From Bacillota bacterium (GTDB taxonomy: Bacteria; Bacillota; Sulfobacillia; Sulfobacillales; Sulfobacillaceae): 17,309 nt of DNA. Below, piece after piece: positions 7,678-14,661 of this stretch (position 1 is the first letter of the stretch; every line of letters begins with the position of its first letter). The stretch lies in assembly GCA_023381095.1 (NCBI GenBank), contig JAMCTO010000253.1, positions 1 through 17,309 on the forward strand, read 5' to 3'. The position numbers and the translations under genes are program-made. The notes below the pieces were generated by a model. It was not told where the DNA came from and did no database searches. It worked only from the letters and a program-made list of their open reading frames with translations.

Positions 7678-8190
7678 CTCAAAACCGAACGTTTCGACGA
7701 ATCGGGCTGCAATCCATCGACGTAGGCAGTGGCCACGGACGCTGGTGCTGTTTTGGCGCTGGTCATGTGATCTCTTCGACAATCGCCGTTTGTTTTAGTC
7801 ACCGCATAGCCTATTAGGACCTTGACACAGGAAAGACTATGGAATACGTTAAATTTATAGAATGAGCCATGGAGCTGGCTCACCCAATTGCCGCAAGGCC
7901 AATGGCTCCTGATCAATTGGTATTGGTCGGGGGCCATTTTTAATTTGACTTCGCGTGACCCCTGACCGCCGTGATATTTTTCGAAAGCAGGGTACACCAT
8001 GCGCATAAAACCTCATATTTGTGAATCTTGGACTCAAGCGCCCACGGATTGTCGGCACGACAGTTTCGCGATCCGACGGCGGTCGATGCGTACTGGATTG
8101 ATTCCGACCACGAAACCAGAGTGTGGCCAGCACGACCAAACGGGCAACGGGTGAAGTGATTTTCCAAGGCAAATTCCCTTCGGGCCGGGG
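7678..8190. other. About 510 bp gap between the two fluoride units
   Basis: The gap lies between the end of the HAD gene and the second riboswitch promoter. A minus-strand frame of 105 codons (7855-8172, TTG start, weak GAAGGGAA upstream) begins 18 bp after the HAD stop with a short hydrophobic run (VARLVVLATLWF), but the rest is Arg/Pro-rich and unlike any family I know. A 7-bp stem TGAGCCA/TGGCTCA at 7863-7882 followed on the minus strand by an AT-rich run may terminate the upstream operon. No fluoride exporter gene is present here. Confidence 0.4.
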
Positions 8191-8646
8191 CTATTCCCGC
8201 AGGGTGGCAATTAGACGATTCGGATGAATCAGCAGTTCCAGTCCTCGCTCAATGGTGGGAACCCAGATATCCGCTGCCAGCAATGCCTGAACAGACGCTC
8301 CTTCCGGTCCCATGACGCCTATGGCCAAATCCGCCGCCAAGAACATTGGTTCGTCATTGGCGCCGTTACCCACCGCTACCACACCGCCTGTTAATTGTTG
8401 AACCAAATCCTCTTTATCCTTTCCTGTCTTGACAATCTCCACGGGGATTCGCAGACGCTGTGCAAAATGGGCGACCGTGCCAAAAGTGTCGGCCGTGGCA
8501 ATCAGTGTGGAATACCGGGAGGCCACCTTTTTTAATAATTCTTCGGTTTGCAAGCTAACCTGTCCGTCTAGGGCCAGAGTACCATTGAAATCGAACACCA
8601 CGTAGTCCAAGGTTATCGCCCCGCGCCCGGGAATATCGATCTGCAT
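8191..8646 (-). CDS. Small HAD-family phosphatase-like protein (P-type-ATPase-like)
   Basis: A 151-residue soluble HAD-superfamily protein resembling the phosphorylation domain of P-type ATPases. Motif I reads DFNGTLA, so the nucleophile Asp is present but the usual second Asp (general acid/base) is Asn. Motif II is the Thr in IATADTFG, motif III a Lys in KTGKDKEDL, and motif IV GNGANDEPMF, which holds the Mg-binding Asp. I chose ATG 8646, with AAGGAG (8658-8663) 11 bases upstream; a GTG at 8658 would overlap that site. It is the last gene of the riboswitch-led operon, 36 bp after the Trp-rich gene. The physiological substrate is unknown. A link to fluoride tolerance follows from the operon, not from the protein itself. 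Confidence 0.82.
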   Translation of the reverse strand: MQIDIPGRGAITLDYVVFDFNGTLALDGQVSLQTEELLKKVASRYSTLIATADTFGTVAHFAQRLRIPVEIVKTGKDKEDLVQQLTGGVVAVGNGANDEPMFLAADLAIGVMGPEGASVQALLAADIWVPTIERGLELLIHPNRLIATLRE

Positions 8647-8682
8647 AAACTTTCCCACTCCTTACGGCCACTATTGATAAAT

Positions 8683-9618
8683 CTAGTCTAACTGCAGTCC
8701 CCATCTCTTCGCTTGAGATCGTCCGCGTAAGGAACCCGTCAGACCGCCCAGGTGCCATTCCGTTGTTTGCACATTACTCAGTGTTTCATAAAGTGCGTAG
8801 TTCAAACTTGCCGCCCAGCTTGACCAAATGCTATCCCATGCGGCAGCGGTTTGTGAAGTTTTCGATGCATTTAGATAAAAGCCTAGGCCCAGGGTCATCA
8901 AAGAAATGCTCTCTTGGGCGCTTTGGGGGCGAGGAATTGCCACCGTTTCAACGTCGGGAACTTCTGGGACATGGCCTGCATAAGCCCCTGAATGGGTCCA
9001 TTCGACGAGTTGCTGTTCTTCTTGGAGACGCCAGCGATAGAGCCAGATGGCTTCCTCCCAGCGATACCAGAGATCCGCCCACTGGGTAATATGGTTGTGC
9101 CAGAATGAAACAAACCCCGACATTTCGTGATCATGGGAGTGCTCAACACCAATCCGCCATATGTCTTCCCAATTGATGCGGCTTTCGGGAGAAATGTTGA
9201 CACGGTCATAGATTTGGTGGGGAATACGACAAAATAGCGTTGGTTTCTGAGCCCAGCACTTAAGACGCACCACCGCTTGATCCAGTTCGGTATCATGGCC
9301 CCGCCAGCGATCGCTGACATCAATCCATGAAGATTCGTGCCACCATCTTGGGTGCTGTAAGCCAAATAATGCGAGACGTAGCTCATTGTCCGCCAGAAGG
9401 CATTCTTCCATCTGAATCGCGCCGTCAACATTGGTCAATACCCAATAGGATCCTAACGCAGTTTGCCTGACGATTGGATCCGATTCCTGGTCGCATATCA
9501 CGTCGCCGAGCATCGGAAGCTGATCATGTTGCATCGATCGCCCTACGAGCCATGCCCATCTGCACCATTCATTTATCCCGGCGCTGTCGGATGGCGGACA
9601 CGGCTTTTGGTCCATCAT
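8683..9618 (-). CDS. Tryptophan-rich protein of unknown function
   Basis: A 311-residue protein that I do not recognise. The start is ATG 9618, preceded by AGGAGG (9624-9629) at five bases; a longer frame to 9741 would run into the MFS gene and lacks such a site. It has no signal peptide or long hydrophobic segment, so it is probably cytoplasmic. About 23 residues are Trp (around 7 percent), grouped in clusters such as HPRWWHESSW and QWADLWYRWEEAIWLYRW, the latter probably an amphipathic helix. It also has several His residues, for example GVEHSHDHEMSGFVSFWHNH. The gene starts 23 bp after the MFS stop and precedes the HAD gene by 36 bp, so it is a firm member of the fluoride-switch operon. 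Confidence 0.75.
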   Translation of the reverse strand: MMDQKPCPPSDSAGINEWCRWAWLVGRSMQHDQLPMLGDVICDQESDPIVRQTALGSYWVLTNVDGAIQMEECLLADNELRLALFGLQHPRWWHESSWIDVSDRWRGHDTELDQAVVRLKCWAQKPTLFCRIPHQIYDRVNISPESRINWEDIWRIGVEHSHDHEMSGFVSFWHNHITQWADLWYRWEEAIWLYRWRLQEEQQLVEWTHSGAYAGHVPEVPDVETVAIPRPQSAQESISLMTLGLGFYLNASKTSQTAAAWDSIWSSWAASLNYALYETLSNVQTTEWHLGGLTGSLRGRSQAKRWGLQLD

Positions 9619-9641
9619 ACGTTCCTCCTCTAAGTGAGAAT

Positions 9642-10838
9642 TTAGGAACTCAGCTTGACGGTTCGGATCATCGCCCATAGCCCTACGAAAGCGAAACTGG
9701 CTTCTACTGCGAAGCCCACGCGAGGATTGGTTAGTGTCCATAGCATTCCCATAATCAGGCCAGCTGCCAATTGTCCTATACCGCGAACGGCGGCAATTTG
9801 CCCTAATCCTTGACCCCGGCTAGCATCCGGGACGAGACGCACCGTTGCTAATTTTTGGGCTACTTCGATAAGGCCGGTGGCCAGTCCTGCGGCGGCAAAC
9901 AAGAGAGCCCATTGTCCGATACTGCGACCAACCAAAGCAAACCCCAGAACGACGAGGGCCCATAGCCCATAGCCAAGAAGCAGCAATGCGCGGCCCGGAA
10001 GACGGTCAGCGATCCAACCAATCGGATAAGCGCTTGCCGCATAAACCACGTTATGAAGCGTATACAACAGCAAGGCCAGGGTGTGAGCCGTCATCGGTCC
10101 CAATGTCACAGAACTTTGCCATACGCGAAGAATAAAGAATGTGGGGGCTAAATATCCCGCCGCAAAAACAGCGGTAGCCAGGCGATATTGGATAAATGGG
10201 CGAGGCCAGGCGTTTGTCGCGACTTTTGTGGACAGAACCATGGGTGAGCGCAGCTTACGTACCCGCAATATAACCAGCACGGTGATAACTGCAGGAACGG
10301 CGCTCCAAGCAATGAGTGTTCTCGGACTCACATACGCCACAAGCAAGGCGGCACTGAGTGGCCCCAGCAAGGCGCCGGCAGTATCAAACGCTTCCCGCAG
10401 TCCATAAGCCTGACCGACATACTTAGGGGGCACTTCTTCAGCAATGTACGCGTCGCGAATGGGGCCGCGGGCTCCGCGGCCTGTCCATCCTAACGTTCGG
10501 AGTACGACCACCCACGGCCACCAAGTGACCAAAGCCATAAGAGCTTTAATTCCGGTTAGAACGTATCCCAGGACTAGAACTCCATGGCGGTTAGCCTTGT
10601 GATCACTGACGCGTCCACCCCACACTGAGGCCCATGCTTGTGCCAAATTAGAAACTCCTTCGGTTAATCCCAAAGCCATCGCTGGAGCTCCCAGGGCAAT
10701 AAGAAACCCCGGCATCAAAGCGGTCACCATTTCGTGACCCCAGTCCGAAAACAGGGAAGCTAATGAAAACGACCATACATTTCGGGTGAGCCAAAGACGC
10801 CGATTTGTGCCGTCGTCCGATTGTGAATGGGGGCCCAT
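9642..10838 (-). CDS. MFS transporter
   Basis: A 398-residue major facilitator superfamily protein with about 12 hydrophobic segments. After the second segment comes GGRVSDHKANRHGVLVLGY, matching the cytoplasmic motif A (G-x-x-x-D-x-x-G-R/H). The RTLGWTGRGARGPIRDAYIAEE stretch is typical of one bacterial MFS drug/metabolite subgroup. I prefer ATG 10838, 12 bases after GGGAGG; TTG 10847 would add three residues but lies only three bases from that site. It lies about 110 bp after enolase with no obvious terminator between, and 23 bp before the Trp-rich gene. The substrate is not readable from the sequence. In a fluoride-responsive operon it could export fluoride-stress metabolites or the ion, but MFS proteins are not established fluoride channels. 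Confidence 0.86.
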   Translation of the reverse strand: MGPHSQSDDGTNRRLWLTRNVWSFSLASLFSDWGHEMVTALMPGFLIALGAPAMALGLTEGVSNLAQAWASVWGGRVSDHKANRHGVLVLGYVLTGIKALMALVTWWPWVVVLRTLGWTGRGARGPIRDAYIAEEVPPKYVGQAYGLREAFDTAGALLGPLSAALLVAYVSPRTLIAWSAVPAVITVLVILRVRKLRSPMVLSTKVATNAWPRPFIQYRLATAVFAAGYLAPTFFILRVWQSSVTLGPMTAHTLALLLYTLHNVVYAASAYPIGWIADRLPGRALLLLGYGLWALVVLGFALVGRSIGQWALLFAAAGLATGLIEVAQKLATVRLVPDASRGQGLGQIAAVRGIGQLAAGLIMGMLWTLTNPRVGFAVEASFAFVGLWAMIRTVKLSS

Positions 10839-10951
10839 AGTCTCCAACAGCCTCCCAGGAAAAAATGTTGTTTTTCGCGGTAGCCTAATTCATGGAATGG
10901 AACAGGGTATCTCTCCGCGTAACCTTGGAGGTTTCGGGTTCCTCACATGAC

Positions 10952-12241
10952 TTACTCATCGAGTCCCAGTGGAGAGTACCATCGCCACCCCGCATAGTCC
11001 AGTTCTGCATCATGCGCTTCCATCAGCAAAAACCGATTATACTTGGCGAGGCGTTCACCGCGAGCGGGCGCTCCTGACTTCACCTGAGACACTCCTGTAG
11101 CCACTGCAAAATCGGCCAGAGAGGTATCGCACGTTTCGCCAGATCGGTGAGACACGACGCAGTTCCAACCCGCCTGCTTTGCGATATTGACCACTTCACG
11201 AGTCTCGGTTACCGTACCAATTTGATTGAGCTTAATTAGGACGGCGTTAGCGGATTGTTCGCGAATTCCCCGTGTTACCAAGTCTGGGTGTGTAACAAAA
11301 ATATCGTCACCGACAATTTGGCATCGTTTGCCCAAACGAGACGTCAGTTGTTGCCAACCAGTCCAGTCATCTTCAGCTAATCCATCCTCAATGGATATTA
11401 ATGGATATTGCTGTGCCCATCGTGTATACTGGTCGATCATTTGGTCGCTACTCAAGACCACTGATTCGCTCCATCTGTAGTGATCTCCGTCTCTCAACGA
11501 GTTGGCGGCCACATCAACACCGATCGCGATATCATGTCCGGGCCGAAGACCCGCATCGCCCATGCTGTTTAGCAATAATTCGAAAATTTGGTCGATATCG
11601 TCAATCCGGGGAGCAAATCCGCCTTCATCACCTACCGCCGTGCGCAAACCAGCCTTATTCAACCGAGTTTTTAATGCGTGATAGACATCTGTGCCCATAC
11701 GCATGGCGTCAGCAAAAGAAGAAGCACCTCCCGGAATTAACAAAAATTCTTGGACCGGAATAGCGCTATCGGCATGCATACCGCCATTGATCACGTTAAA
11801 CTGCGGGGTTGGAAGAGTACGAGATTCCCCGCGGCCCCAATAGCGATATAGAGGTTCCTTGAGAGCTTGGGCTGCTGCCAGCGAGGTTGCTAAAGACACA
11901 CCCAGAATAGTATTGGCACCCAAGCGCGATTTGTTAGGCGTACCATCCAAAGTCAACAGCCGTTGATCTAGCTGTGCCTGTTGGGTTGCCTCAAAACCAA
12001 TGAAAGCGGGGCGAATAATTTCATCAATTATATGAATGGCTTTGGTTACCCCGCGTCCTGAAAAGGCGGCGTCGCCGTCGCGGAGTTCTCGCGCTTCTCG
12101 TGAACCGGTTGAAGCTCCAGCAGGAATTCCCGCCAGAGCCCGATCCCCCGAATCGAGGGAAACTTCAACAGCCAAGGTCGGCCACCCGCGAGAGTCGAAT
12201 ATTTGGAATCCTCTAATATCAAGAATAACTGGGATAGACAT
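10952..12241 (-). CDS. eno: Enolase (phosphopyruvate hydratase), riboswitch-linked copy
   Basis: A 429-residue enolase that interconverts 2-phosphoglycerate and phosphoenolpyruvate in the cytoplasm. Key residues are in place: the GASTG loop (42-46), His156, Gln164-Glu165, Glu206 in GDEGG, the Mg ligands Asp243, Glu285 (SIED) and Asp312 (GDD), Lys337 (IKLNQIGT), SHRSGET with His365, and Lys388. The C-terminus (GWRWYSPLGLDE) differs from common housekeeping enolases. Start ATG 12241 has an almost perfect GGAGGTGAT eight bases upstream (measured from GGAGG), located inside the end of the pyrophosphatase gene. The two genes overlap by 23 bp, which suggests translational coupling. Enolase is strongly inhibited by fluoride plus phosphate, so a fluoride-switched copy makes sense as target replacement. 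Confidence 0.95.
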   Translation of the reverse strand: MSIPVILDIRGFQIFDSRGWPTLAVEVSLDSGDRALAGIPAGASTGSREARELRDGDAAFSGRGVTKAIHIIDEIIRPAFIGFEATQQAQLDQRLLTLDGTPNKSRLGANTILGVSLATSLAAAQALKEPLYRYWGRGESRTLPTPQFNVINGGMHADSAIPVQEFLLIPGGASSFADAMRMGTDVYHALKTRLNKAGLRTAVGDEGGFAPRIDDIDQIFELLLNSMGDAGLRPGHDIAIGVDVAANSLRDGDHYRWSESVVLSSDQMIDQYTRWAQQYPLISIEDGLAEDDWTGWQQLTSRLGKRCQIVGDDIFVTHPDLVTRGIREQSANAVLIKLNQIGTVTETREVVNIAKQAGWNCVVSHRSGETCDTSLADFAVATGVSQVKSGAPARGERLAKYNRFLLMEAHDAELDYAGWRWYSPLGLDE

Positions 12242-12740
12242 GTGTATCACCTCCAGGAGATTTTCGCGTCAAAAACCGTTGCTGACATTGTTGAATCAAC
12301 GTTACAGCGACATCCTGATCTTGAAAATTGCCTACCGTGGTGACAATGCCCTGTAACGTCTTATATTCTTGAAAGAAATGGCGAATCTCCCGCAAACGAT
12401 GATTGCCAATGTCGGTCATCGTTTTTATCTGGCCGAATCGCGGGTCTGTATCGACGACGCCGATGATTTTTGCATCCAGTCCATGTTCGTCTTCCATCCA
12501 CAAGACTCCGATTACACGCACGGTTACCTCGATTCCTGGGGCAATTGCGGTCGACGCCATCGCCAACACATCGAGCGGATCGTTGTCTTCCGCCCAGGTT
12601 TCGGGAATAAAGCCATAATTTACCGGATAATGCATCGCGGCATGCAATACGCGATCTAAGCGAATTTTCCCGGTGGTCACATCATATTCGTACTTATTTT
12701 GTGACCCGTGGGGAATTTCGATAATTGTCTGGACAATCAC
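12219..12740 (-). CDS. ppa: Family I inorganic pyrophosphatase
   Basis: A 173-residue soluble pyrophosphatase that hydrolyses PPi to two phosphates and drives biosynthetic reactions. Comparison with the E. coli enzyme (about 176 residues) shows conserved active-site features: Glu18 (KYEYD), Arg30, Tyr42 (YGFIPET), the Asp cluster DNDPLD at 52-57, Asp84, Asp89 and Lys91 with the expected spacing, and Tyr126-Lys127. The start is GTG 12740, preceded by GGGGAGGGG. It is the first gene after the fluoride riboswitch and overlaps enolase by 23 bp. Family I pyrophosphatases are potently inhibited by fluoride, and the family is a known companion of crcB-type riboswitches. Whether a second, housekeeping copy exists elsewhere cannot be told from this window. 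Confidence 0.95.
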   Translation of the reverse strand: MIVQTIIEIPHGSQNKYEYDVTTGKIRLDRVLHAAMHYPVNYGFIPETWAEDNDPLDVLAMASTAIAPGIEVTVRVIGVLWMEDEHGLDAKIIGVVDTDPRFGQIKTMTDIGNHRLREIRHFFQEYKTLQGIVTTVGNFQDQDVAVTLIQQCQQRFLTRKSPGGDTHVYPSYS

Positions 12741-12813
12741 CCAAAACCCCTCCCCATTTCACGCAGCATATTTCGGATGGGGGAATGGTTGGCGCGATGA
12801 GACTTTGCAGCGC

Positions 12814-12849
12814 AAAAAATTTGACACCCCACCCATTTGGTAGGTGTCA
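12814..12849 (-). terminator. Riboswitch-controlled intrinsic terminator
   Basis: On the minus strand TGACACC (12843-12849) pairs with GGTGTCA (12822-12828), followed by AAATTTTTT. It lies between promoter and first gene and shares its 5' strand with the aptamer pseudoknot, so fluoride binding should prevent it forming. Confidence 0.88.
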
Positions 12850-12900
12850 TCATCCTGCGTTTCCAGGCCCTTAGAACATTGTCAGGCCAACACCATGGCC
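12840..12900 (-). promoter_or_regulatory. Fluoride (crcB-type) riboswitch aptamer upstream of ppa-eno operon
   Basis: Read on the minus strand from 12900, the stem GGCC/GGCC closes the loop ATGGTGTT, then TGACAATG, a variable helix, and GATGATGACACCTAC. The loop GGTGT pairs with the 3' ACACC as the aptamer pseudoknot. This 3' strand is shared with the terminator hairpin immediately downstream. The element starts within a few bases of the start point predicted by the promoter at 12911-12939. The downstream genes, pyrophosphatase and enolase, are the textbook fluoride-sensitive enzymes, which independently supports the call. No covariance search was run. Confidence 0.92.
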
Positions 12901-12910
12901 TTATGCCACT

Positions 12911-12939
12911 AGGATACCACTCGGATGGCATCCAATCAA
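12911..12939 (-). promoter_or_regulatory. Promoter of the ppa-eno operon
   Basis: The -35 is TTGATT (12934-12939), the spacer is exactly 17 bp, and the -10 is TATCCT (12911-12916), all on the minus strand. The predicted start, about 12904, falls just before the first aptamer stem. Confidence 0.72.
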
Positions 12940-12961
12940 TGACCTTTGGCAGTACCTGATT

Positions 12962-13426
12962 TTATTCCAACATGGAGTCTTCCCTCTTGCGAAAAATCCG
13001 GTAGATGCCGGTGCACTCAGCGGCAACTTGTCCGGATTCATCAAGAATTTCGCCTTCGACAAAGACCATACGGGATCCTGCGCGAACTACCCGGCCATGA
13101 CCGACAATGCGATGTTTGGCGGTAATCATCCGTTGATACTGGATGTTCAGGGTTATGGTGACTTGACCTCTTACATTGTCTGTCCAAATGGAGCGAACCG
13201 CAGTACCTAAAAGTCCATCAAACATGTAAGCGACGATGCCTCCATTAACTGCGTCAGTTCCACCGCCACCTCGATGATGATGTTGCACATCAAGCTCAAT
13301 GGTGGAATGGCCGCCTCTAGCTTCAATGATGCGCAATCCTGCCCACGAGAAAAAGGGATAACCATTGGCTTCGCTGGGAGGGAGAGGGTGAACATTTTTG
13401 TATTTATCATCTTCGTTCGCGTGCAA
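12962..13426 (-). CDS. PaaI-type hotdog thioesterase
   Basis: A 154-residue single-domain hotdog-fold protein of the PaaI/YdiI acyl-CoA thioesterase type. The family signature is the glycine pair and Asp in DAVNGGIVAYMFDGLLGTAV (Asn61, Gly62-63, Asp70), where the helix N-terminus and acidic residue act on the thioester. The strands HSTIELDVQHH and QVTITLNIQYQR flank it as expected. The start is TTG 13426 with AGGAGGAG about five bases upstream; no better ATG exists. It ends just upstream of the riboswitch promoter. The nearby acyl-CoA operon suggests an acyl-CoA substrate, but chain length cannot be told. Confidence 0.82.
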   Translation of the reverse strand: MHANEDDKYKNVHPLPPSEANGYPFFSWAGLRIIEARGGHSTIELDVQHHHRGGGGTDAVNGGIVAYMFDGLLGTAVRSIWTDNVRGQVTITLNIQYQRMITAKHRIVGHGRVVRAGSRMVFVEGEILDESGQVAAECTGIYRIFRKREDSMLE

Positions 13427-13457
13427 CGAAACTCCTCCTATTTAGTTGCTCTGTATT

Positions 13458-13495
13458 GAAAAAACAACAGCCTCCACGGATTAATCCATGGAGGC
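13458..13495 (-). terminator. Intrinsic terminator of the IscA-like gene
   Basis: On the minus strand GCCTCCA pairs with TGGAGGC (ends at 13470-13476 and 13489-13495), with an inner GGAT/ATCC extension. TGTTGTTTTTTC follows the stem. It lies 20 bp after the IscA-like stop. Confidence 0.88.
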
Positions 13496-13514
13496 CATTG
13501 CTACCTTCGAGAGG

Positions 13515-13871
13515 TTAATGGCTGCAGGCGTTCGCAGAACCGGATTCGTCCTTAGTTCGGAAAGAATTACCACAACCACACGAAGATACCGCATTGGGGT
13601 TGTTAATGGAGAATCCGCCCCCCATGAGAGAATTCACGTAATCTACTTCGATGCCTTCGAGATACGGAGCACTTTGGGGATCAATGACAACCTTGATACC
13701 GCCAAAATCATATTGGTTGTCATCGGTCTGCGGTGCATCCAAGGCCATTCCGTAGCTAAAACCGCTGCATCCACCCTTGCTGATATAAATTCTAAGGGCC
13801 AGATCCTCACGGTCCTTGGACACCATGAATTCCTTCACTTTATCTGCGGCTGAATCGGTAAGAGTAACCAA
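13515..13871 (-). CDS. IscA/ErpA-family Fe-S cluster carrier
   Basis: A 118-residue A-type iron-sulfur carrier (HesB/IscA/ErpA family) that passes Fe-S clusters to target apoproteins. The three conserved cysteines are present: one in SKGGCSGFSYG (Cys35) and two in SSCGCGNSF (Cys98, Cys100). I chose TTG 13871, with AAGGAGG (13883-13889) 11 bases upstream; a GTG at 13883 overlaps that site and is unlikely. The gene is monocistronic, with its own promoter at 13921-13948 and a strong terminator. Assignment to IscA, ErpA or SufA cannot be made from the sequence alone. Confidence 0.9.
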   Translation of the reverse strand: MVTLTDSAADKVKEFMVSKDREDLALRIYISKGGCSGFSYGMALDAPQTDDNQYDFGGIKVVIDPQSAPYLEGIEVDYVNSLMGGGFSINNPNAVSSCGCGNSFRTKDESGSANACSH

Positions 13872-13920
13872 ACTTAGGACCACCTCCTTGGGCGCATATG
13901 AGCCAGAAAACTTATAAGCT

Positions 13921-13948
13921 ATTATACAGCATATTGCACAATGTTCAA
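13921..13948 (-). promoter_or_regulatory. Promoter of the IscA-like gene
   Basis: TTGAAC (13943-13948), a 16-bp spacer and TATAAT (13921-13926) on the minus strand. The -35 abuts the stop codon of the MarR gene. Confidence 0.75.
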
Positions 13949-14428
13949 TCAGGTACCGGAATTTTTCGTCGTTTTGGCTTCATGCTCCAAATCAGCGAAA
14001 GCCGCGAGCAATGCGGATAATCCTTCGATTAGTTTGAACCGCTCATGCGATTTCATACGCTCCGCAAACCGCGTAAACTGTTCTTGACGACGAGACAACA
14101 CTAGTTCGGCCAATTGCGTGCCATAAGACGATAAACGCACACGAACAATGCGTCGGTCACTGCCATCGCGTCCTCGTCGCACTAAATTCATATTAATCAA
14201 CCGATCCACTAAACGCGTGGCTGCTGATTCGGTCAGTCCAAGCAATTCGGCCAGTTCCCCCATTGGCAAATCGTCGGTGCCATAGAGCGACACCAACGCA
14301 TTCATTTGCGAGGGAGTCACCTCAAGTCCGATGAGTTCTCGGGTGGCTTCAGCGTCTAAATACCGCATAATGCGGGGGAACAAACGTTGAATCTCATTGA
14401 CAAACGATTGAATATCCTCTTCAGGCAC
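13949..14428 (-). CDS. MarR-family transcriptional regulator
   Basis: A 159-residue winged-helix regulator. The DNA-binding region spans roughly residues 38-100: TPSQMNALVSLYG, then the helix-turn-helix LPMGELAELLGLTESAATRLVDRLINMNLVRR, then the wing DGSDRRIVRVRLS. Flanking N- and C-terminal helices would form the dimer interface. The start is GTG 14428, with GAGGGGCGG about seven bases upstream. It is divergent from the acyl-CoA operon across 233 bp that contain a repeated AT-rich motif, so it is the obvious candidate repressor of that operon and of itself, perhaps released by an acyl-CoA. That regulatory link is inferred from position. Confidence 0.88.
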   Translation of the reverse strand: MPEEDIQSFVNEIQRLFPRIMRYLDAEATRELIGLEVTPSQMNALVSLYGTDDLPMGELAELLGLTESAATRLVDRLINMNLVRRGRDGSDRRIVRVRLSSYGTQLAELVLSRRQEQFTRFAERMKSHERFKLIEGLSALLAAFADLEHEAKTTKNSGT

Positions 14429-14460
14429 GATCGATCCGCCCCTCGTGACTCTTTATCTTT

Positions 14461-14498
14461 ATCATAGCAAAAAGTCGGCGGATCATCATAGCTAAAAG
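14461..14498. promoter_or_regulatory. Direct repeat, candidate MarR operator
   Basis: ATCATAGCAAAAAG (14461-14474) and ATCATAGCTAAAAG (14485-14498) differ at one position and start 24 bases apart, between the marR start and the acyl-CoA operon promoter. On the minus strand each copy contains TATGAT, a -10-like hexamer for the MarR gene. The repeat could be an operator or alternative promoters. Confidence 0.5.
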
Positions 14499-14505
14499 CT
14501 TGCCG

Positions 14506-14535
14506 TTGACAAATATTGCGTTGTGAGGGTATACT
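14506..14535 (+). promoter_or_regulatory. Strong promoter of the acyl-CoA operon
   Basis: A perfect TTGACA (14506-14511), an 18-bp spacer and TATACT (14530-14535). Transcription would start near 14542, leaving a leader of about 120 bases before the first gene. Confidence 0.85.
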
Positions 14536-14600
14536 GGCGCTGCAGCAAAAGGGGGCATCGCCACCAATGATGGAGAAAGTCTATACCCGAATTTTGCCTT

Positions 14601-14632
14601 GCGCTTTGGTCCTAGAACCGGAGCGCCTTTTT
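14601..14632 (+). terminator. Leader terminator (possible attenuator) before the acyl-CoA operon
   Basis: GCGCTTTGGT (14601-14610) pairs with ACCGGAGCGC (14617-14626), two of the ten pairs being G-U, with a 6-base loop. A C and then TTTTT (14628-14632) follow. It lies between the promoter and the first gene, so unregulated it would stop transcription. A 39-codon frame from ATG 14567 runs across it. Confidence 0.6.
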
Positions 14633-14661
14633 ATCCTGCAGCTATGTGAAAGGAGCCCACG

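Noticed and set aside
9619..9741. N-terminal extension of the Trp-rich protein
   Set aside because: It would overlap the end of the MFS gene by about 100 bases, whereas ATG 9618 has a near-ideal AGGAGG site.
12814..12900. T-box or other tRNA-sensing leader
   Set aside because: No T-box consensus sequence or specifier loop is seen, whereas the ATGGTGTT loop and ACACCTAC end match the fluoride aptamer.
12737..12931. 64-codon minus-strand frame over the ppa leader
   Set aside because: It covers the promoter and riboswitch, has no family resemblance, and its composition is explained by the RNA structure.
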